Shown: positions 1 to 8,851, numbered from the stretch's first letter. The stretch: DNA of 64,000 nucleotides from Paenibacillus paridis (GCF_006345825.1 NZ_VCIX01000092.1:1922001-1986000); one strand, 5' to 3'. A program made the numbers and translations. Notes: generated by a model from the sequence alone, not told the origin.

Positions 1-396
1 TGCGAGGTCAGCTTCCATGGCCGCTACTTCCTCGGCTTGCTGCGTGATCGCAGTAATCTATCGGATCAGGATCAGCGCGTCAAGCTGTTCGTCCAGCCTG
101 GAAAACATGCGATGTCACCGCTCGAAGAAGTCTTTCATCTGCTGCCCAACGTTTCATCATGCTGCCTAGAAGAGGCCGGAAATGAAGGGCTGCTAGAGCC
201 AGATTTGTTCCGGGGGGAATACAAGCACGGAGAAGAGATTGACAAGCTATCCGAGGAGCATCTGCGCACGTTCTGCTTCCAGCCGTCATTCGACTATTCA
301 CCTCATAACTGGGCTTCTGACGTCTTCGTCTCGTGGAATGAGCTGCGTGTGGAAATTCCGGCTCGTATGAATTCGCTGCTCGCTTCATTGAGATAA
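1..396 (+). CDS. C-terminal part of an unrecognised protein (truncated by window start)
   Basis: An open frame enters from the left edge and runs 131 codons to a TAA at 394-396. The visible part has no signal peptide or membrane segment. It is mixed charged/aromatic, with two adjacent cysteines near residue 54 and the tail NSLLASLR. I do not recognise the family. The frame is open from base 1, so the TTG at 37 is probably internal rather than the start. The gene converges on the GH38-like gene, and a 9-bp stem-loop lies between them. Confidence 0.6.
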   Translation, partial: CEVSFHGRYFLGLLRDRSNLSDQDQRVKLFVQPGKHAMSPLEEVFHLLPNVSSCCLEEAGNEGLLEPDLFRGEYKHGEEIDKLSEEHLRTFCFQPSFDYSPHNWASDVFVSWNELRVEIPARMNSLLASLR

Positions 397-419
397 GTCG
401 ATTTCTCTCAAAACAGACA

Positions 420-451
420 GTCACGGCTTTCATAAGAACTCCAGCCGTGAC
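420..451 (-). terminator. Stem-loop between convergent genes
   Basis: GTCACGGCT (420-428) pairs perfectly with AGCCGTGAC (443-451) around a 14-nt loop. Read on the minus strand, a T-rich stretch follows a few bases later, so it probably ends the GH38-like transcript. Confidence 0.6.
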
Positions 452-464
452 TGGATTCAGCAGC

Positions 465-2579
465 TTACTTGATATAGGATTTCAATTGCAGCCGAAACCT
501 GAATTTCCCATCCTCGCCATACCACATTGGAAAATTAGTGCCCCAGATGTTGTTATGCAAGTTAAATTGCCATCCGTGCTCCAGAGAAGCGAACGTGTTG
601 TCAAACTGCAGAAGTCTCTTTTGTCCTGGTGCTGCCAATGCCGAATCAAGGCTTTGAATGACAGCTAACCCGTCTGCCCCCACATAAGAGACCCCGTAAC
701 CAAGAGCATGGAGATTCCTGTTTCCATCCTTCACCACTCGAAGCGGTGAGACGGCCTGTCCAAGCTTGTCCATCATCCAGAGATTGGGGTTATTGACTTT
801 CAAACCGCAACCAAACCAGCTTGCTTCAGGCAGTCGGTTAGCTTCTTTCCCAAACCATTGCAACGTTATATCAATCCAGCCGGGTTGTTGAAATGTATAT
901 TTAATTTCCAATTCCTTAGGCGCCCCATAACGCTCATGCGCTTGCGCTGGCATGCGAAGCCGAATCAAATAAATATCAGATTCCGCTCCTCGATTTCTTA
1001 TCATTTCCGTAGCGACAGGATGGAAAAGCTGATAACTCGGCAATGGCCTTACAAATTCAAAGCCAGGCTTATTAAAATCCGCATCCGCCCATGGATGCGT
1101 AACAGGCAGATTTTGCATATAGGACCTAAAATATCGGTCATAATCCTCTTTCCCAAAAGTCTCATACGCATATAAGCCAAAGGGATGCTCTTTCTCCACC
1201 CAGCACTTACCGTTGCGATCCTCCAGATGCATTAAAGCTCCGTTCGTATGAAAAGCAAACTGAAAATCCCCGCTCCGGTAAACTTCATTTGGACTGAAGG
1301 ACTCGTATGACCCCCCATCCGTCTTCGCTGGAATTAAGAATTCCAGAGCCTGTACTGCCTGTGCTTGTTTCTCCTTCTCCAAACTAGATACCGCCTGCTT
1401 CACATATTCCCGCTGCTCCTCCCATGATCTTTCGAGCATGGAATACGTCCGGCGCCTTTGCTCTGCTGTAAATAAATCACTGGAATGCTTATCGAACTCA
1501 TTCATGGCAAATGACCCGATATAGCTAAATTTGGCGGGCAGGTCATCCAGATCGATCTCATCCTTTATGCGAGCTTTATGAAATGCCGTCTTGGCATAAT
1601 TCCGGAAGTCAGGCAGCCACTTCTTCACATCTAGTCCCCAGGTATGCTCGGTAACAAGCAGCATGGCATCGCTCATCTCTTTGTATTCCTTACTCTCCTT
1701 GCTCATGCTGCCATCTGCCAGCCACACCTTTCTCAATCGCATAAGCTCCCGAAGCTGGGCAAGCTTAAGCGGGTCTGTACTGGCCCCATGAATCCATGTA
1801 TCTCCTATTTCCTCATAGACGATTGGCAAATGCTCGCGAACGCTCGCCAATTGGCCAGCAAATGAATCGAGGGAAGACGCTGCCACTTCAGCATTGGCAT
1901 AACGCACCTGAATTTCACGAAACTGCTCACGGATTTCTTCTGCACTCGGCGGACCGCAGTTATCTCCCGTATGCGCGAACACTAAAAGCTCATCTAATCC
2001 TTCCACCACTACCGGTTCACCGTAATTCCCCGCGTAGTTCACGATGATTTCACTGCCATCCTCCGCTTGCCAGCGAAAGAGTCGCGGAACATCAGGGCGC
2101 TGCGATGCCGGATTAACGCCAAGATGCAAATATTGAATGCCGGCCGCATGCATATAGGGTACCATTGCCAGCGTATGGCCTGGGACATCGGTCATTTTCG
2201 CTGCGATGGTTTGTTTGCCAAACTCGATATCCAACTCATTGCTGATCGACAGCGCATAACGAAACAGCGCGGGGTCCATCAGCTCCGAATGCGTCGTAAA
2301 CGGCAAGCCATGCCAGACGATGTACCCTTTCTGGATGGCTATCTCCATGGCTTTCCGCTTCGCACCTATGGCATCGTCTAAATACTTGCGAATAAGCCAT
2401 GATCCCGTTGTCCACACAAACCTTACCTTGCCGCCTTCTGCTTCCAACTGCTCGGACAAAGCAATGGCTTTGGGTATGTATTCGTGCATATATTGTTGTA
2501 TCACATGTTCCGCAAGATGAGTAAAGCCGATATCCAAATGAGTCTTAAAGATGACATGCACTTTTTTAATATTATCCAT
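465..2579 (-). CDS. GH38-like glycoside hydrolase superfamily protein (DUF5054 type)
   Basis: This 704-aa cytoplasmic protein opens with a KTHLDIGFTH motif at residues 12-21. In GH38 alpha-mannosidases the matching HxD pair binds the catalytic zinc. A second conserved-looking stretch, TDVPGHTLAMV, lies near residue 130, and EIGDTWIHGAS near residue 260. Length and layout fit the DUF5054 family, a GH38-related group of unknown substrate. There is no signal peptide, so an intracellular oligosaccharide or glycoside is the likely substrate; this is inference. The gene lies about 50 bp behind the crystallin/Vps62 gene on the same strand. A GGAGG lies a long 13 nt from the ATG, so the start is only fairly certain. 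Confidence 0.75.
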   Translation of the reverse strand: MDNIKKVHVIFKTHLDIGFTHLAEHVIQQYMHEYIPKAIALSEQLEAEGGKVRFVWTTGSWLIRKYLDDAIGAKRKAMEIAIQKGYIVWHGLPFTTHSELMDPALFRYALSISNELDIEFGKQTIAAKMTDVPGHTLAMVPYMHAAGIQYLHLGVNPASQRPDVPRLFRWQAEDGSEIIVNYAGNYGEPVVVEGLDELLVFAHTGDNCGPPSAEEIREQFREIQVRYANAEVAASSLDSFAGQLASVREHLPIVYEEIGDTWIHGASTDPLKLAQLRELMRLRKVWLADGSMSKESKEYKEMSDAMLLVTEHTWGLDVKKWLPDFRNYAKTAFHKARIKDEIDLDDLPAKFSYIGSFAMNEFDKHSSDLFTAEQRRRTYSMLERSWEEQREYVKQAVSSLEKEKQAQAVQALEFLIPAKTDGGSYESFSPNEVYRSGDFQFAFHTNGALMHLEDRNGKCWVEKEHPFGLYAYETFGKEDYDRYFRSYMQNLPVTHPWADADFNKPGFEFVRPLPSYQLFHPVATEMIRNRGAESDIYLIRLRMPAQAHERYGAPKELEIKYTFQQPGWIDITLQWFGKEANRLPEASWFGCGLKVNNPNLWMMDKLGQAVSPLRVVKDGNRNLHALGYGVSYVGADGLAVIQSLDSALAAPGQKRLLQFDNTFASLEHGWQFNLHNNIWGTNFPMWYGEDGKFRFRLQLKSYIK

Positions 2580-2628
2580 TTATGAGATATTGCCTCCGTC
2601 CTACGAAGTAATGGTGACTATTTTGTAA

Positions 2629-4134
2629 TTAGTCCAACACGACATCATTCGTTAATGCGCCTTTTTCCTGAGGACCGGTGGGCCCGTCTGCAAATAGCGG
2701 CTGCCCAAAGAATGTACCTTGAGCAGGATTTCCAAAACGGTACACCGAACCGCTGTTTGGATTCGTGTAATCCTTGTCCAGCCAAGAGGGCCAAGCATTG
2801 CCAAGTCCATGGCCTGTCGCTAAATTCGGATAATATTGAAATGCCTGAATGTTATTCCATGTGTCCCAAGCCGTGCCTTGATTCGTCACATCCGTTAATT
2901 GGGTAACGACAAGCTCTTGGTACACATGGGTTCCCTGATCCTTCCACATGCCGTGAGAGCCGAATGCCGAATAAGCTACCGGATGAGTTTGATTAAGTTT
3001 TGTCACCTCATCCCAGTTGTAGGTTGTACCGAAGGAATGTGAACCGTAGAAAACTTGGACCGGCTTCAAATAGTTTGTGTTATGATCTACGAATTTGGCC
3101 AAACGGACAGTAACCCGCTCCCAATCGCCTACATGGTCGCCCACCTCGGTGCCCAGCACGTTTTTGCCCAAATCGTATGGCGTGAACTGAAAATAGACCA
3201 TATCCACGTTGTTGTATTCCTTCTCTACCCAAAAGGCATAGATGGGTGCGTTAGCCAAGTCGCCTGAAAAGTAAGGAAGCTTAAGCGTATAGGGATCAAG
3301 CGTCGTCTTCGTCTTAAACTCGTATTTGCCAGAGTTCGGATTCAAATAACGATCCACATACGGGAACGTAAATTCCACGGAAGAAGGAAAATAAGCTTCC
3401 CCCTGTGCAAACCAAATTTTCGGGGCGAATGTCTCCAGCAATTGTCTCTTAGAAATATCGCTATATGCATTGTTGGGAACAGCGACGCTAGTTGCGTCCA
3501 GTGGGGATATGGTCTCTACCTTCAAACTTGACACACTATCATTAAAATCAAAAATGAATATCGCATCGGCAGTCAATACTTTGGATGCTCCACCAAAATT
3601 ATAATCTTTGTATAGGGTGACCTTATAGCCGGGAGCAATTCGAAGAGAAGAAATTTGATCGTTCCCCACGCCAGATTGCAGCACGTCTACATTAAAGTTC
3701 CCTACTCCAAATGCCTGCTCAATTCCTCCATAAGGTGAATTGGCATATGCGGTTACTGGCAAATGAGCAGCACCAATAATTTCAACCTTTAAACTGGAGG
3801 TCTTGTCGTTAAAATCATCCAGCCATGCCGCGTCAGCCGTTATAATCTTGGAATCACCTGAGAAATTGTAGTCCTTGTAGAGAGTTACCCGGTAACCTGA
3901 GGCTACTTTGATGGAGGAAAGCGTATCATTGCCTATGCCTGCCTTTAACTCATTTACATTATAAAATCCTGCCGAGAGCTCCTGTGAAGCGCCTGTAAAA
4001 TTACCGTCCTTGTATAGGATGACAGGCGCTCCTGCATCTGCGTACACTTGCTTGGAAACCGGAATCGTGAATGAAGTGGACAACATCGCTAGTAGACAAA
4101 CAAGAATCCATCCTTTGATTTTTTTCATAAACAT
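2629..4134 (-). CDS. Secreted beta/gamma-crystallin repeat plus Vps62-like protein
   Basis: A 501-aa exported protein. Residues 1-33 form a signal peptide (KKIKG basic head, hydrophobic core, probable cut after VYADA). Residues about 36-120 and 125-210 hold two beta/gamma-crystallin-like domains with repeated motifs such as VTLYKDYNFSGDSK and VTLYKDYNFGGASK followed by SSLKVE. Residues about 235-490 match the Vps62 (DUF946-type) domain, with KIWFAQGEAYFPSSVEF, GDHVGDWERVTVRL and GSHSFG. Vps62 domains occur in fungal and plant proteins and scattered bacterial secreted proteins; their biochemical role is unclear. Crystallin motifs often bind calcium. A perfect cre box lies about 80 bp upstream, so carbon catabolite control by CcpA is likely. 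Confidence 0.8.
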   Translation of the reverse strand: MFMKKIKGWILVCLLAMLSTSFTIPVSKQVYADAGAPVILYKDGNFTGASQELSAGFYNVNELKAGIGNDTLSSIKVASGYRVTLYKDYNFSGDSKIITADAAWLDDFNDKTSSLKVEIIGAAHLPVTAYANSPYGGIEQAFGVGNFNVDVLQSGVGNDQISSLRIAPGYKVTLYKDYNFGGASKVLTADAIFIFDFNDSVSSLKVETISPLDATSVAVPNNAYSDISKRQLLETFAPKIWFAQGEAYFPSSVEFTFPYVDRYLNPNSGKYEFKTKTTLDPYTLKLPYFSGDLANAPIYAFWVEKEYNNVDMVYFQFTPYDLGKNVLGTEVGDHVGDWERVTVRLAKFVDHNTNYLKPVQVFYGSHSFGTTYNWDEVTKLNQTHPVAYSAFGSHGMWKDQGTHVYQELVVTQLTDVTNQGTAWDTWNNIQAFQYYPNLATGHGLGNAWPSWLDKDYTNPNSGSVYRFGNPAQGTFFGQPLFADGPTGPQEKGALTNDVVLD

Positions 4135-4215
4135 CCTGCTCCTCTTATTTTATTCTGTTCTTCTGACAAACCGGTGCAGCGTGCTTTTTATGCATGTCCT
4201 TTCTTACACAGCCAT

Positions 4216-4229
4216 TGATAGCGCTTACA
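4216..4229. promoter_or_regulatory. cre box (CcpA operator)
   Basis: TGATAGCGCTTACA matches the Bacillus cre consensus TGWNANCGNTNWCA at every defined position. It sits about 80 bp upstream of the crystallin/Vps62 start at 4134, a position typical of promoter-region catabolite control. Confidence 0.75.
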
Positions 4230-4371
4230 CTTATCATCCTCCTTTTGCATAAAAATGTAAGTTGCATACATTAAGACTAATGTATGTCATTGACATATAC
4301 AATCCGTTAAAAAATAAATAATTTAAGGGCCAATATGCAAAAGGATGGTATGTCACTGACCTATTTTATAC

Positions 4372-4414
4372 AAAAAAAGCTTTTGGACCGTTTAAATGGC
4401 GGCCGCGAAAGCTT
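4372..4414 (-). terminator. Probable terminator of the GntR-LacI regulator gene
   Basis: AAGCTTT (4377-4383) pairs with AAAGCTT (4408-4414), with a GC-rich inner stem. On the minus strand the structure is followed by a run of T (4372-4378 read in reverse). It lies just after the stop of the 4425-5591 gene. Confidence 0.55.
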
Positions 4415-4424
4415 CACGTTGATT

Positions 4425-5591
4425 CTATGATTTTGATTCCACCCTGCTGCATAGCGTATGTACAGAGCTGCGCTCTACAATCATTGTATTCACTTTAATT
4501 GTAATCGCGCCTTCTCTGGATTTTTCAATTCTTTTCAATAAAAGGTTAACGGCTGCTTGTCCTAATTGTTCTGTTGTTTGCCTTGCCGTGGTCAACGGAA
4601 CGGGTAACAAACTGGACAATTGAATATCGGAAAACCCGATGATCGAAAGCTGCTCGGGTATGGCTAGGCCCATATGCAAGGCTGTATAGAGGCATGAAGT
4701 CGCTAGATAGTCATCTGCGCAGACCACAGCAGTTATCGAAGAATGGTTTGATATATACGCTTGGAGTTGGGGATGGGGAGCATTCAGATTATTCATGTAC
4801 TCCTCATTGCAATGGAGAAGAATATTGGGGTTGCTAATGGACAAACCATGATCAAGCATCGCCTGCACATAACCTTTATAACGATCCTCCCTGCTAGTCA
4901 CCCCGTCAAATGGCATGGATAGATAACCGATTTCGCTATGGCCTTTGTTAATTAAATACTGCACGAGATTGTAGGTCCCCTGATAATGATCGTGATACAC
5001 GCAATCAAGACTGACTTCACGAAAAATTCGGTCAATAATAACTAAAGGATAATGCAGCAGATTCAGCTCAAGTACCTTTTCGCTGCATTTCGTTCTTCCT
5101 CGCGGATACAGGATGATACCGTCCACCCCATCCTCATAGAGCTCTCGGAGGCACTCGTTCTCATCTTCTTTATTCAGAGATATGCGAATAAGCAATTGAC
5201 AATCCGATTTCCTGGCTTCCGTTTCTGCAGAAGCCATAATTCTAGCCGTATAGTCATCCATGTTGGGAAAGACCATGGCTATTCTTTTCTTCTTTAATTT
5301 TTTCTCAGGCCGATTGCTGTTTTTTTCTGCTGCATTTGAACGGCTTGTTTCATTGTCGGATAAGAACGTCCCTCTTCGCGACATTCGATAGACAATGCCT
5401 TCTTTCTCCAGCATTTGCAAAGCTAGCTTAGCAGTCATCCGACTGACAGCATAAAGCTTGGCAAGCTCGCCCTCCGAGGGGACAGGATCATGCGGCTTCA
5501 GGTTCCTTTGGACGATCTCGTTTCTGACCTTCTCTGCTGTTTGTTTATACAGTAACGGTTTCTGTCCTCTATGATGATGGTTAACTTTCAT
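4425..5591 (-). CDS. GntR-LacI hybrid transcriptional regulator (AraR-like architecture)
   Basis: A 388-aa regulator. Residues about 13-78 are a GntR winged helix (VPSEGELAKLYAVSRMTAKL, then GIVYRMSRRGTFLS). Residues about 100-380 are a LacI/periplasmic-binding type sugar-sensing domain, including DGVDGIILYPRG, IDRIF and IIGFSDIQLSSLL. This is the domain order of Bacillus AraR. AGGAGG lies 9 nt before the ATG at 5591. Neighbours are an AraC regulator upstream and, further on, the crystallin/Vps62 and GH38-like genes. It is a candidate AraR for the operators at araA 33 kb away, but it could equally be a local regulator; the family often controls its own neighbourhood. Confidence 0.8.
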   Translation of the reverse strand: MKVNHHHRGQKPLLYKQTAEKVRNEIVQRNLKPHDPVPSEGELAKLYAVSRMTAKLALQMLEKEGIVYRMSRRGTFLSDNETSRSNAAEKNSNRPEKKLKKKRIAMVFPNMDDYTARIMASAETEARKSDCQLLIRISLNKEDENECLRELYEDGVDGIILYPRGRTKCSEKVLELNLLHYPLVIIDRIFREVSLDCVYHDHYQGTYNLVQYLINKGHSEIGYLSMPFDGVTSREDRYKGYVQAMLDHGLSISNPNILLHCNEEYMNNLNAPHPQLQAYISNHSSITAVVCADDYLATSCLYTALHMGLAIPEQLSIIGFSDIQLSSLLPVPLTTARQTTEQLGQAAVNLLLKRIEKSREGAITIKVNTMIVERSSVHTLCSRVESKS

Positions 5592-5642
5592 CCGAGCATT
5601 CCTCCTGCTATTGAATACTAGAGTGACGCCGATTCTGCTGTT

Positions 5643-6524
5643 CTAGCTCGGATTGTTTCTTTGTGACATGGCATATTTACTAGGAACAATGCCCTCTGCT
5701 TGTTTAAATAGCCTGCTGAACAAATGAATACTGGAAAAACCAACTTCATCCGCGATTTCCGTTAGGGTCTGATTCGCTTGGATTATTCTTTTTTTGGCAT
5801 GCTCGATCCTGATATGGGTTACATATTTATGAATGGAGATGCCTAGCTGCGTCTTAAATAAGTAAGACAAATGATTCGTAGACACGCCAACATGGCTGCT
5901 AATGACGGCATTATCCATTTCTGGATCATGATAACGTTCATTCACGTACTTCATTGCCTTTTCAATAAATATCCAGCCTTTTGTCATCTTTCCTTCTTCC
6001 TTTTTGCGAACGGTCTGACTAGTAAGAAACAAATACAATAATTCCAAACAAATGGATTTCAGCAGCAGGCTGCTTCCATGCTTCCGGTCAGTGTAGGCAT
6101 TATACATAGTTAGAAATCTTTTCTTAAAAATGATTTGATCGGACAGCTGCAAATGGACTAATGGATATACCGATGCCAATCTCATTTCCTGAGTATCTTT
6201 TTTTTCTGGAAGCATAGTGGATGCGCTTTCATGCTTTAAAGTGCTTCGCTGCTCATCATAATAAAGATCAAAATGAAAAATATATTGGATTAATGGTGCA
6301 GACGTTGTTGATTTTATAATATGGGACATATAGGGATGCATTAACAGCACATCGCCTTCTTTAACCAAATATTTAATTCCGCTTAAGAAAAACTCTGCTT
6401 CTCCTTGCTCAATGTAGGTATACACATAATCATAATCCATCCATTCTCCGCTTAATGAGTGGGATTTCATAATCTTCGCAACCCTCACGAATGGCGATAT
6501 GCCATTCAACCAAGGCTCATCCAT
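5643..6524 (-). CDS. AraC-family transcriptional regulator with cupin sensor
   Basis: A 293-aa protein when started at the ATG at 6524, which has AGGAGG 6 nt upstream; a longer open frame to 6557 lacks such a site. The first 110 residues look like an AraC-type cupin arm (YTYIEQGEAEFFLSG, EGDVLLMHPYMSHI). Residues about 190-290 carry the paired AraC helix-turn-helix motifs, ending with EIADEVGFSSIHLFSRLFKQ. Such proteins usually sense a sugar and activate a nearby catabolic gene; the MDR dehydrogenase immediately upstream on the same strand is a natural target, but a terminator separates the two transcripts. Confidence 0.85.
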   Translation of the reverse strand: MDEPWLNGISPFVRVAKIMKSHSLSGEWMDYDYVYTYIEQGEAEFFLSGIKYLVKEGDVLLMHPYMSHIIKSTTSAPLIQYIFHFDLYYDEQRSTLKHESASTMLPEKKDTQEMRLASVYPLVHLQLSDQIIFKKRFLTMYNAYTDRKHGSSLLLKSICLELLYLFLTSQTVRKKEEGKMTKGWIFIEKAMKYVNERYHDPEMDNAVISSHVGVSTNHLSYLFKTQLGISIHKYVTHIRIEHAKKRIIQANQTLTEIADEVGFSSIHLFSRLFKQAEGIVPSKYAMSQRNNPS

Positions 6525-6626
6525 TAGCTTCCTCCTGATTGCTGCTCGGCTTCGCATGCCAGATGGGCTGCAGCCCTAATAATTTCCCTTTAATTATAGC
6601 CCAAGCCTCATCCTGGATGCTATTCA

Positions 6627-6691
6627 AAAAAAAGAGAAGGCTTAGAGCTTTGGTCGTTTGCCTAGTCGCAAACTCCCTCGCTCAGCCTTCT
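6627..6691 (-). terminator. Rho-independent terminator of the MDR dehydrogenase gene
   Basis: AGAAGGCT (6635-6642) pairs with AGCCTTCT (6684-6691). An inner GTTTGC/GCAAAC hairpin (6656-6673) lies in the loop. Read on the minus strand the outer stem is followed by CTTTTTTTT, a strong terminator tail. Confidence 0.75.
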
Positions 6692-6695
6692 TTAA

Positions 6696-7703
6696 CTAGG
6701 ACCAATTAAACAATACGCCGTTATACTGATCTTTATTTAATCTAAGGCCCTCATAAGCCTCTCTTGCTTGTTCAGGTTTAATCACATGACTGATAAGCGG
6801 CTCGATATGAAGCCTCTTCTGCTTCATAAGCTCAAATACAATTTTGGAGTTTCGAACCAAAGAATGTTTAACAAATTCAGCAGGATGGGTTGGGAAGCGC
6901 CATTCATGTGCCCCTTTAAATGTAATACACCCCCTGTTGTAGAGATGACAATAGTTTAAAATGTCGGTTACATCCGCATTGTACTCTCCGCGCGGGCTGC
7001 CCAGAAATATAATTTCACCTAGTTTAGCAATCCATGCAAGGCTATCGACGCCAACCTTGGCTACTCCTGTAGCTTCGATATGAGTAGAGACGCCTTTGCC
7101 ATCGGTTAAGCGAAGGATCTGTTCCTTTATATCCCCTTCCCCGCCATTTAACGTAAAATCCAAGCCGCAGCTCGCTGCAGTTTGAATCCGCTCCTGTGAT
7201 AAATCTACACCTATCACTGTCGCACCTTGCAATCTCGCTAATTGTGCTGCCATATTTCCTACGAGTCCTAATCCGGTAATGCTTACTGCATCGCCAATTT
7301 CAATAGTAGAGACGCGTACAGAAGTAAAGGCAACGGTTGCCATACGGGTAAACGGCACCCACCTCGCATCTATATCCTCTGGCAGCTTTATGAGAAGCTG
7401 ATCGGCGGCCACAACCTGGTATTCCGAATGGCTGCCATAATGAAATACGAGATCTCCGGGTTTGAATTCCGTAACTCCGTCACCGGTTTCCAATACTCTG
7501 CTTACGCTTGAGTAACCGGGGCAAATCGGCAGCTTAGCCCATGCTTCTTTTCCTGAAAGCATAGCGAGTTCAGTTCCAGGACTAATCAGTGAATACACAA
7601 GTTGCACAAATAGCTCATGCTCACCCAACTTGCCTGGAATATAGTCCTCCTCTATAGTTTCAACTTCCAGCGGACTCATAAACATTATTTTTCTATTTTT
7701 CAT
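6696..7703 (-). CDS. Zinc-type medium-chain alcohol dehydrogenase-like protein (MDR superfamily)
   Basis: A 335-aa MDR protein when started at the ATG at 7703, which has GAGGGAG about 7 nt upstream; the longer frame to 7775 adds an unrelated N-terminus. The N-terminal GroES-like part has SLISPGTELAMLSGKEAW, where many alcohol dehydrogenases have a catalytic zinc cysteine instead of S. The Rossmann part has VSITGLGLVGNMAAQLARLQ, the NAD(P)-binding GxGxxG. I see no four-cysteine structural zinc loop. This resembles the zinc-independent or single-zinc sugar/polyol dehydrogenases that accompany sugar regulons. The substrate is unknown. The downstream AraC gene may regulate it. Confidence 0.75.
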   Translation of the reverse strand: MKNRKIMFMSPLEVETIEEDYIPGKLGEHELFVQLVYSLISPGTELAMLSGKEAWAKLPICPGYSSVSRVLETGDGVTEFKPGDLVFHYGSHSEYQVVAADQLLIKLPEDIDARWVPFTRMATVAFTSVRVSTIEIGDAVSITGLGLVGNMAAQLARLQGATVIGVDLSQERIQTAASCGLDFTLNGGEGDIKEQILRLTDGKGVSTHIEATGVAKVGVDSLAWIAKLGEIIFLGSPRGEYNADVTDILNYCHLYNRGCITFKGAHEWRFPTHPAEFVKHSLVRNSKIVFELMKQKRLHIEPLISHVIKPEQAREAYEGLRLNKDQYNGVLFNWS

Positions 7704-8107
7704 CACATACACTCCCTCGGCGTTTGCTTTCACACTAAATGTAAAACTTTTCGCCACGGAAGTCTTTGATAGCAATAACGATTTTTTGTCTAAAACACCG
7801 AAAATAGGTGCTGTCCTTTTCTTTTGAATATCTTATATTGACCATTTCCAATAGGCTGATAGACTTTTGTGCATAATTTAATACTTGCTCTGCGGACTCC
7901 TTTTAAAGCGTGGCCTAACACCGTTAAAGGAGAAATATTCTTTTCACACCCCTTTAATTCAAAAAACATATTACCAAATGGTTCTAGGTATCTTTCCTGT
8001 TAGGCCTTTGATTAAAGTTAATTAAGGCATAGTAAGGCAAATGTCCAAGCAAGCAGGTTATTGCCTGCATTTAATAGTTAGAAATTATAATTAGGAGGGA
8101 TTAAGCA
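7704..8107. other. Intergenic region: divergent promoters of the MDR gene and the appendage genes
   Basis: No coding potential is evident in these 404 bp. A 9-bp inverted repeat, GGCCTAACA (7912-7920) with TGTTAGGCC (7998-8006), brackets an A/T-rich stretch. A short hairpin GCAGG/CCTGC lies around 8047-8065. I looked for sigma-K or sigma-E boxes; GGCATAGTAA near 8026 partly resembles a sigma-K -10, but no convincing -35 accompanies it. Confidence 0.4.
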
Positions 8108-8482
8108 ATGGCTTGCAATAACACTGCAACTGCTTTAACCTGTTGCGCTGATAAGGATTATGTGCAAGATAAAGTATGTACGCCGTGGAGTGGGACAGTT
8201 GTCGCGGCCGATGTCCTAGTTGTTGTGTTCACCAATAATATTAATCAAAATATCGTAGGTACCGGATATCTGCAATTCGATATTGGACCAGATGATATTA
8301 CGTTTGATTTTCTTGATAGTACAGGAGCGCCTATTAATCCAACTCCCTTTACCCTTACTCCGGGCACAAGCCTTGCCTTTACGTACCGGCGTTTTAGCGC
8401 CATCCAAATCACATTGCCTGCTGCGTCTCCAGGAACCTACCAAGGCGAGTTTTGTATTACAACCCGTTACCCTGTCCAATAA
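8108..8482 (+). CDS. Endospore appendage (S-ENA) type subunit, DUF3992 family
   Basis: A 124-aa protein of the ENA (DUF3992) jelly-roll pilin family. It has a short N-terminal connector with a double cysteine (Cys12-Cys13), then YVQDKVCTPW with Cys24, a beta-strand-rich core (QNIVGTGYLQFDI, FTLTPGTSLAFTYRRF) and a C-terminal GEFCITTRYPVQ with Cys116. In Bacillus cereus Ena1B, cysteines at nearly the same places (10, 11, 24, 109) link subunits covalently along and across the fibre. GGAGGG precedes the ATG. The next gene, 24 nt downstream, is a shorter paralogue. Its lone feature is an insertion around residues 58-75 relative to the paralogue. Spore-mother-cell expression is expected, though no clear promoter was read. 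Confidence 0.85.
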   Translation: MACNNTATALTCCADKDYVQDKVCTPWSGTVVAADVLVVVFTNNINQNIVGTGYLQFDIGPDDITFDFLDSTGAPINPTPFTLTPGTSLAFTYRRFSAIQITLPAASPGTYQGEFCITTRYPVQ

Positions 8483-8506
8483 AAAATAAAGGAGGGATAA
8501 AGTTAC

Positions 8507-8851
8507 ATGTGTAATTCAAATCTATCGACTCTTAGCTGTTGCTCGGATAAAGTCGTAGTACAAGATAAGGTTTGTATAAACTGGGCTTTGGCGGCAGCAG
8601 GAACACAAACCATTTATACGGATAATATATCCCAAACTATAAACGGAACAGGATATGTTAAAGCAGAAACGGGTACGGGTACAGTAACCGTAAACTTTTT
8701 CCGAACAGGCGTTGTCGCAGCTATACAAACGATCGTTGTTCCTGCAGGGGGAAGCACATCGTTTACAGTATCTCGATTTAATACAATTTCCTTAACCACA
8801 ACCGCAGCGGCGCAAGGAGAATTTTGTATTACTGTCCGGTATGCCCTATAA
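8507..8851 (+). CDS. Endospore appendage (S-ENA) type subunit, DUF3992 family
   Basis: A 114-aa paralogue of the preceding protein. It has the double cysteine at 11-12, VVVQDKVCINW with Cys23, TDNISQTINGTGYVK, a Thr/Val-rich core, FTVSRFNTISL, and the terminal GEFCITVRYAL with Cys107. Overall it resembles Bacillus cereus Ena1B more than the first copy does. GGAGGG lies about 11 nt before the ATG, and a strong terminator follows directly, so the two ENA genes form a two-gene operon. Pairs of Ena1A/Ena1B subunits co-assemble the staggered S-type fibres in B. cereus; the same role here is an inference from family and arrangement. Confidence 0.87.
   Translation: MCNSNLSTLSCCSDKVVVQDKVCINWALAAAGTQTIYTDNISQTINGTGYVKAETGTGTVTVNFFRTGVVAAIQTIVVPAGGSTSFTVSRFNTISLTTTAAAQGEFCITVRYAL

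Noticed and set aside
4377..4414. HindIII, NotI and DraI-like sites in a row, resembling vector polylinker
   Set aside because: They form a plausible terminator stem directly after a stop codon, and no vector sequence flanks them.
8026..8040. Possible sigma-K -10 before the ENA genes
   Set aside because: It lacks the trailing TA of the -10 and has no AC-type -35 at the expected distance.
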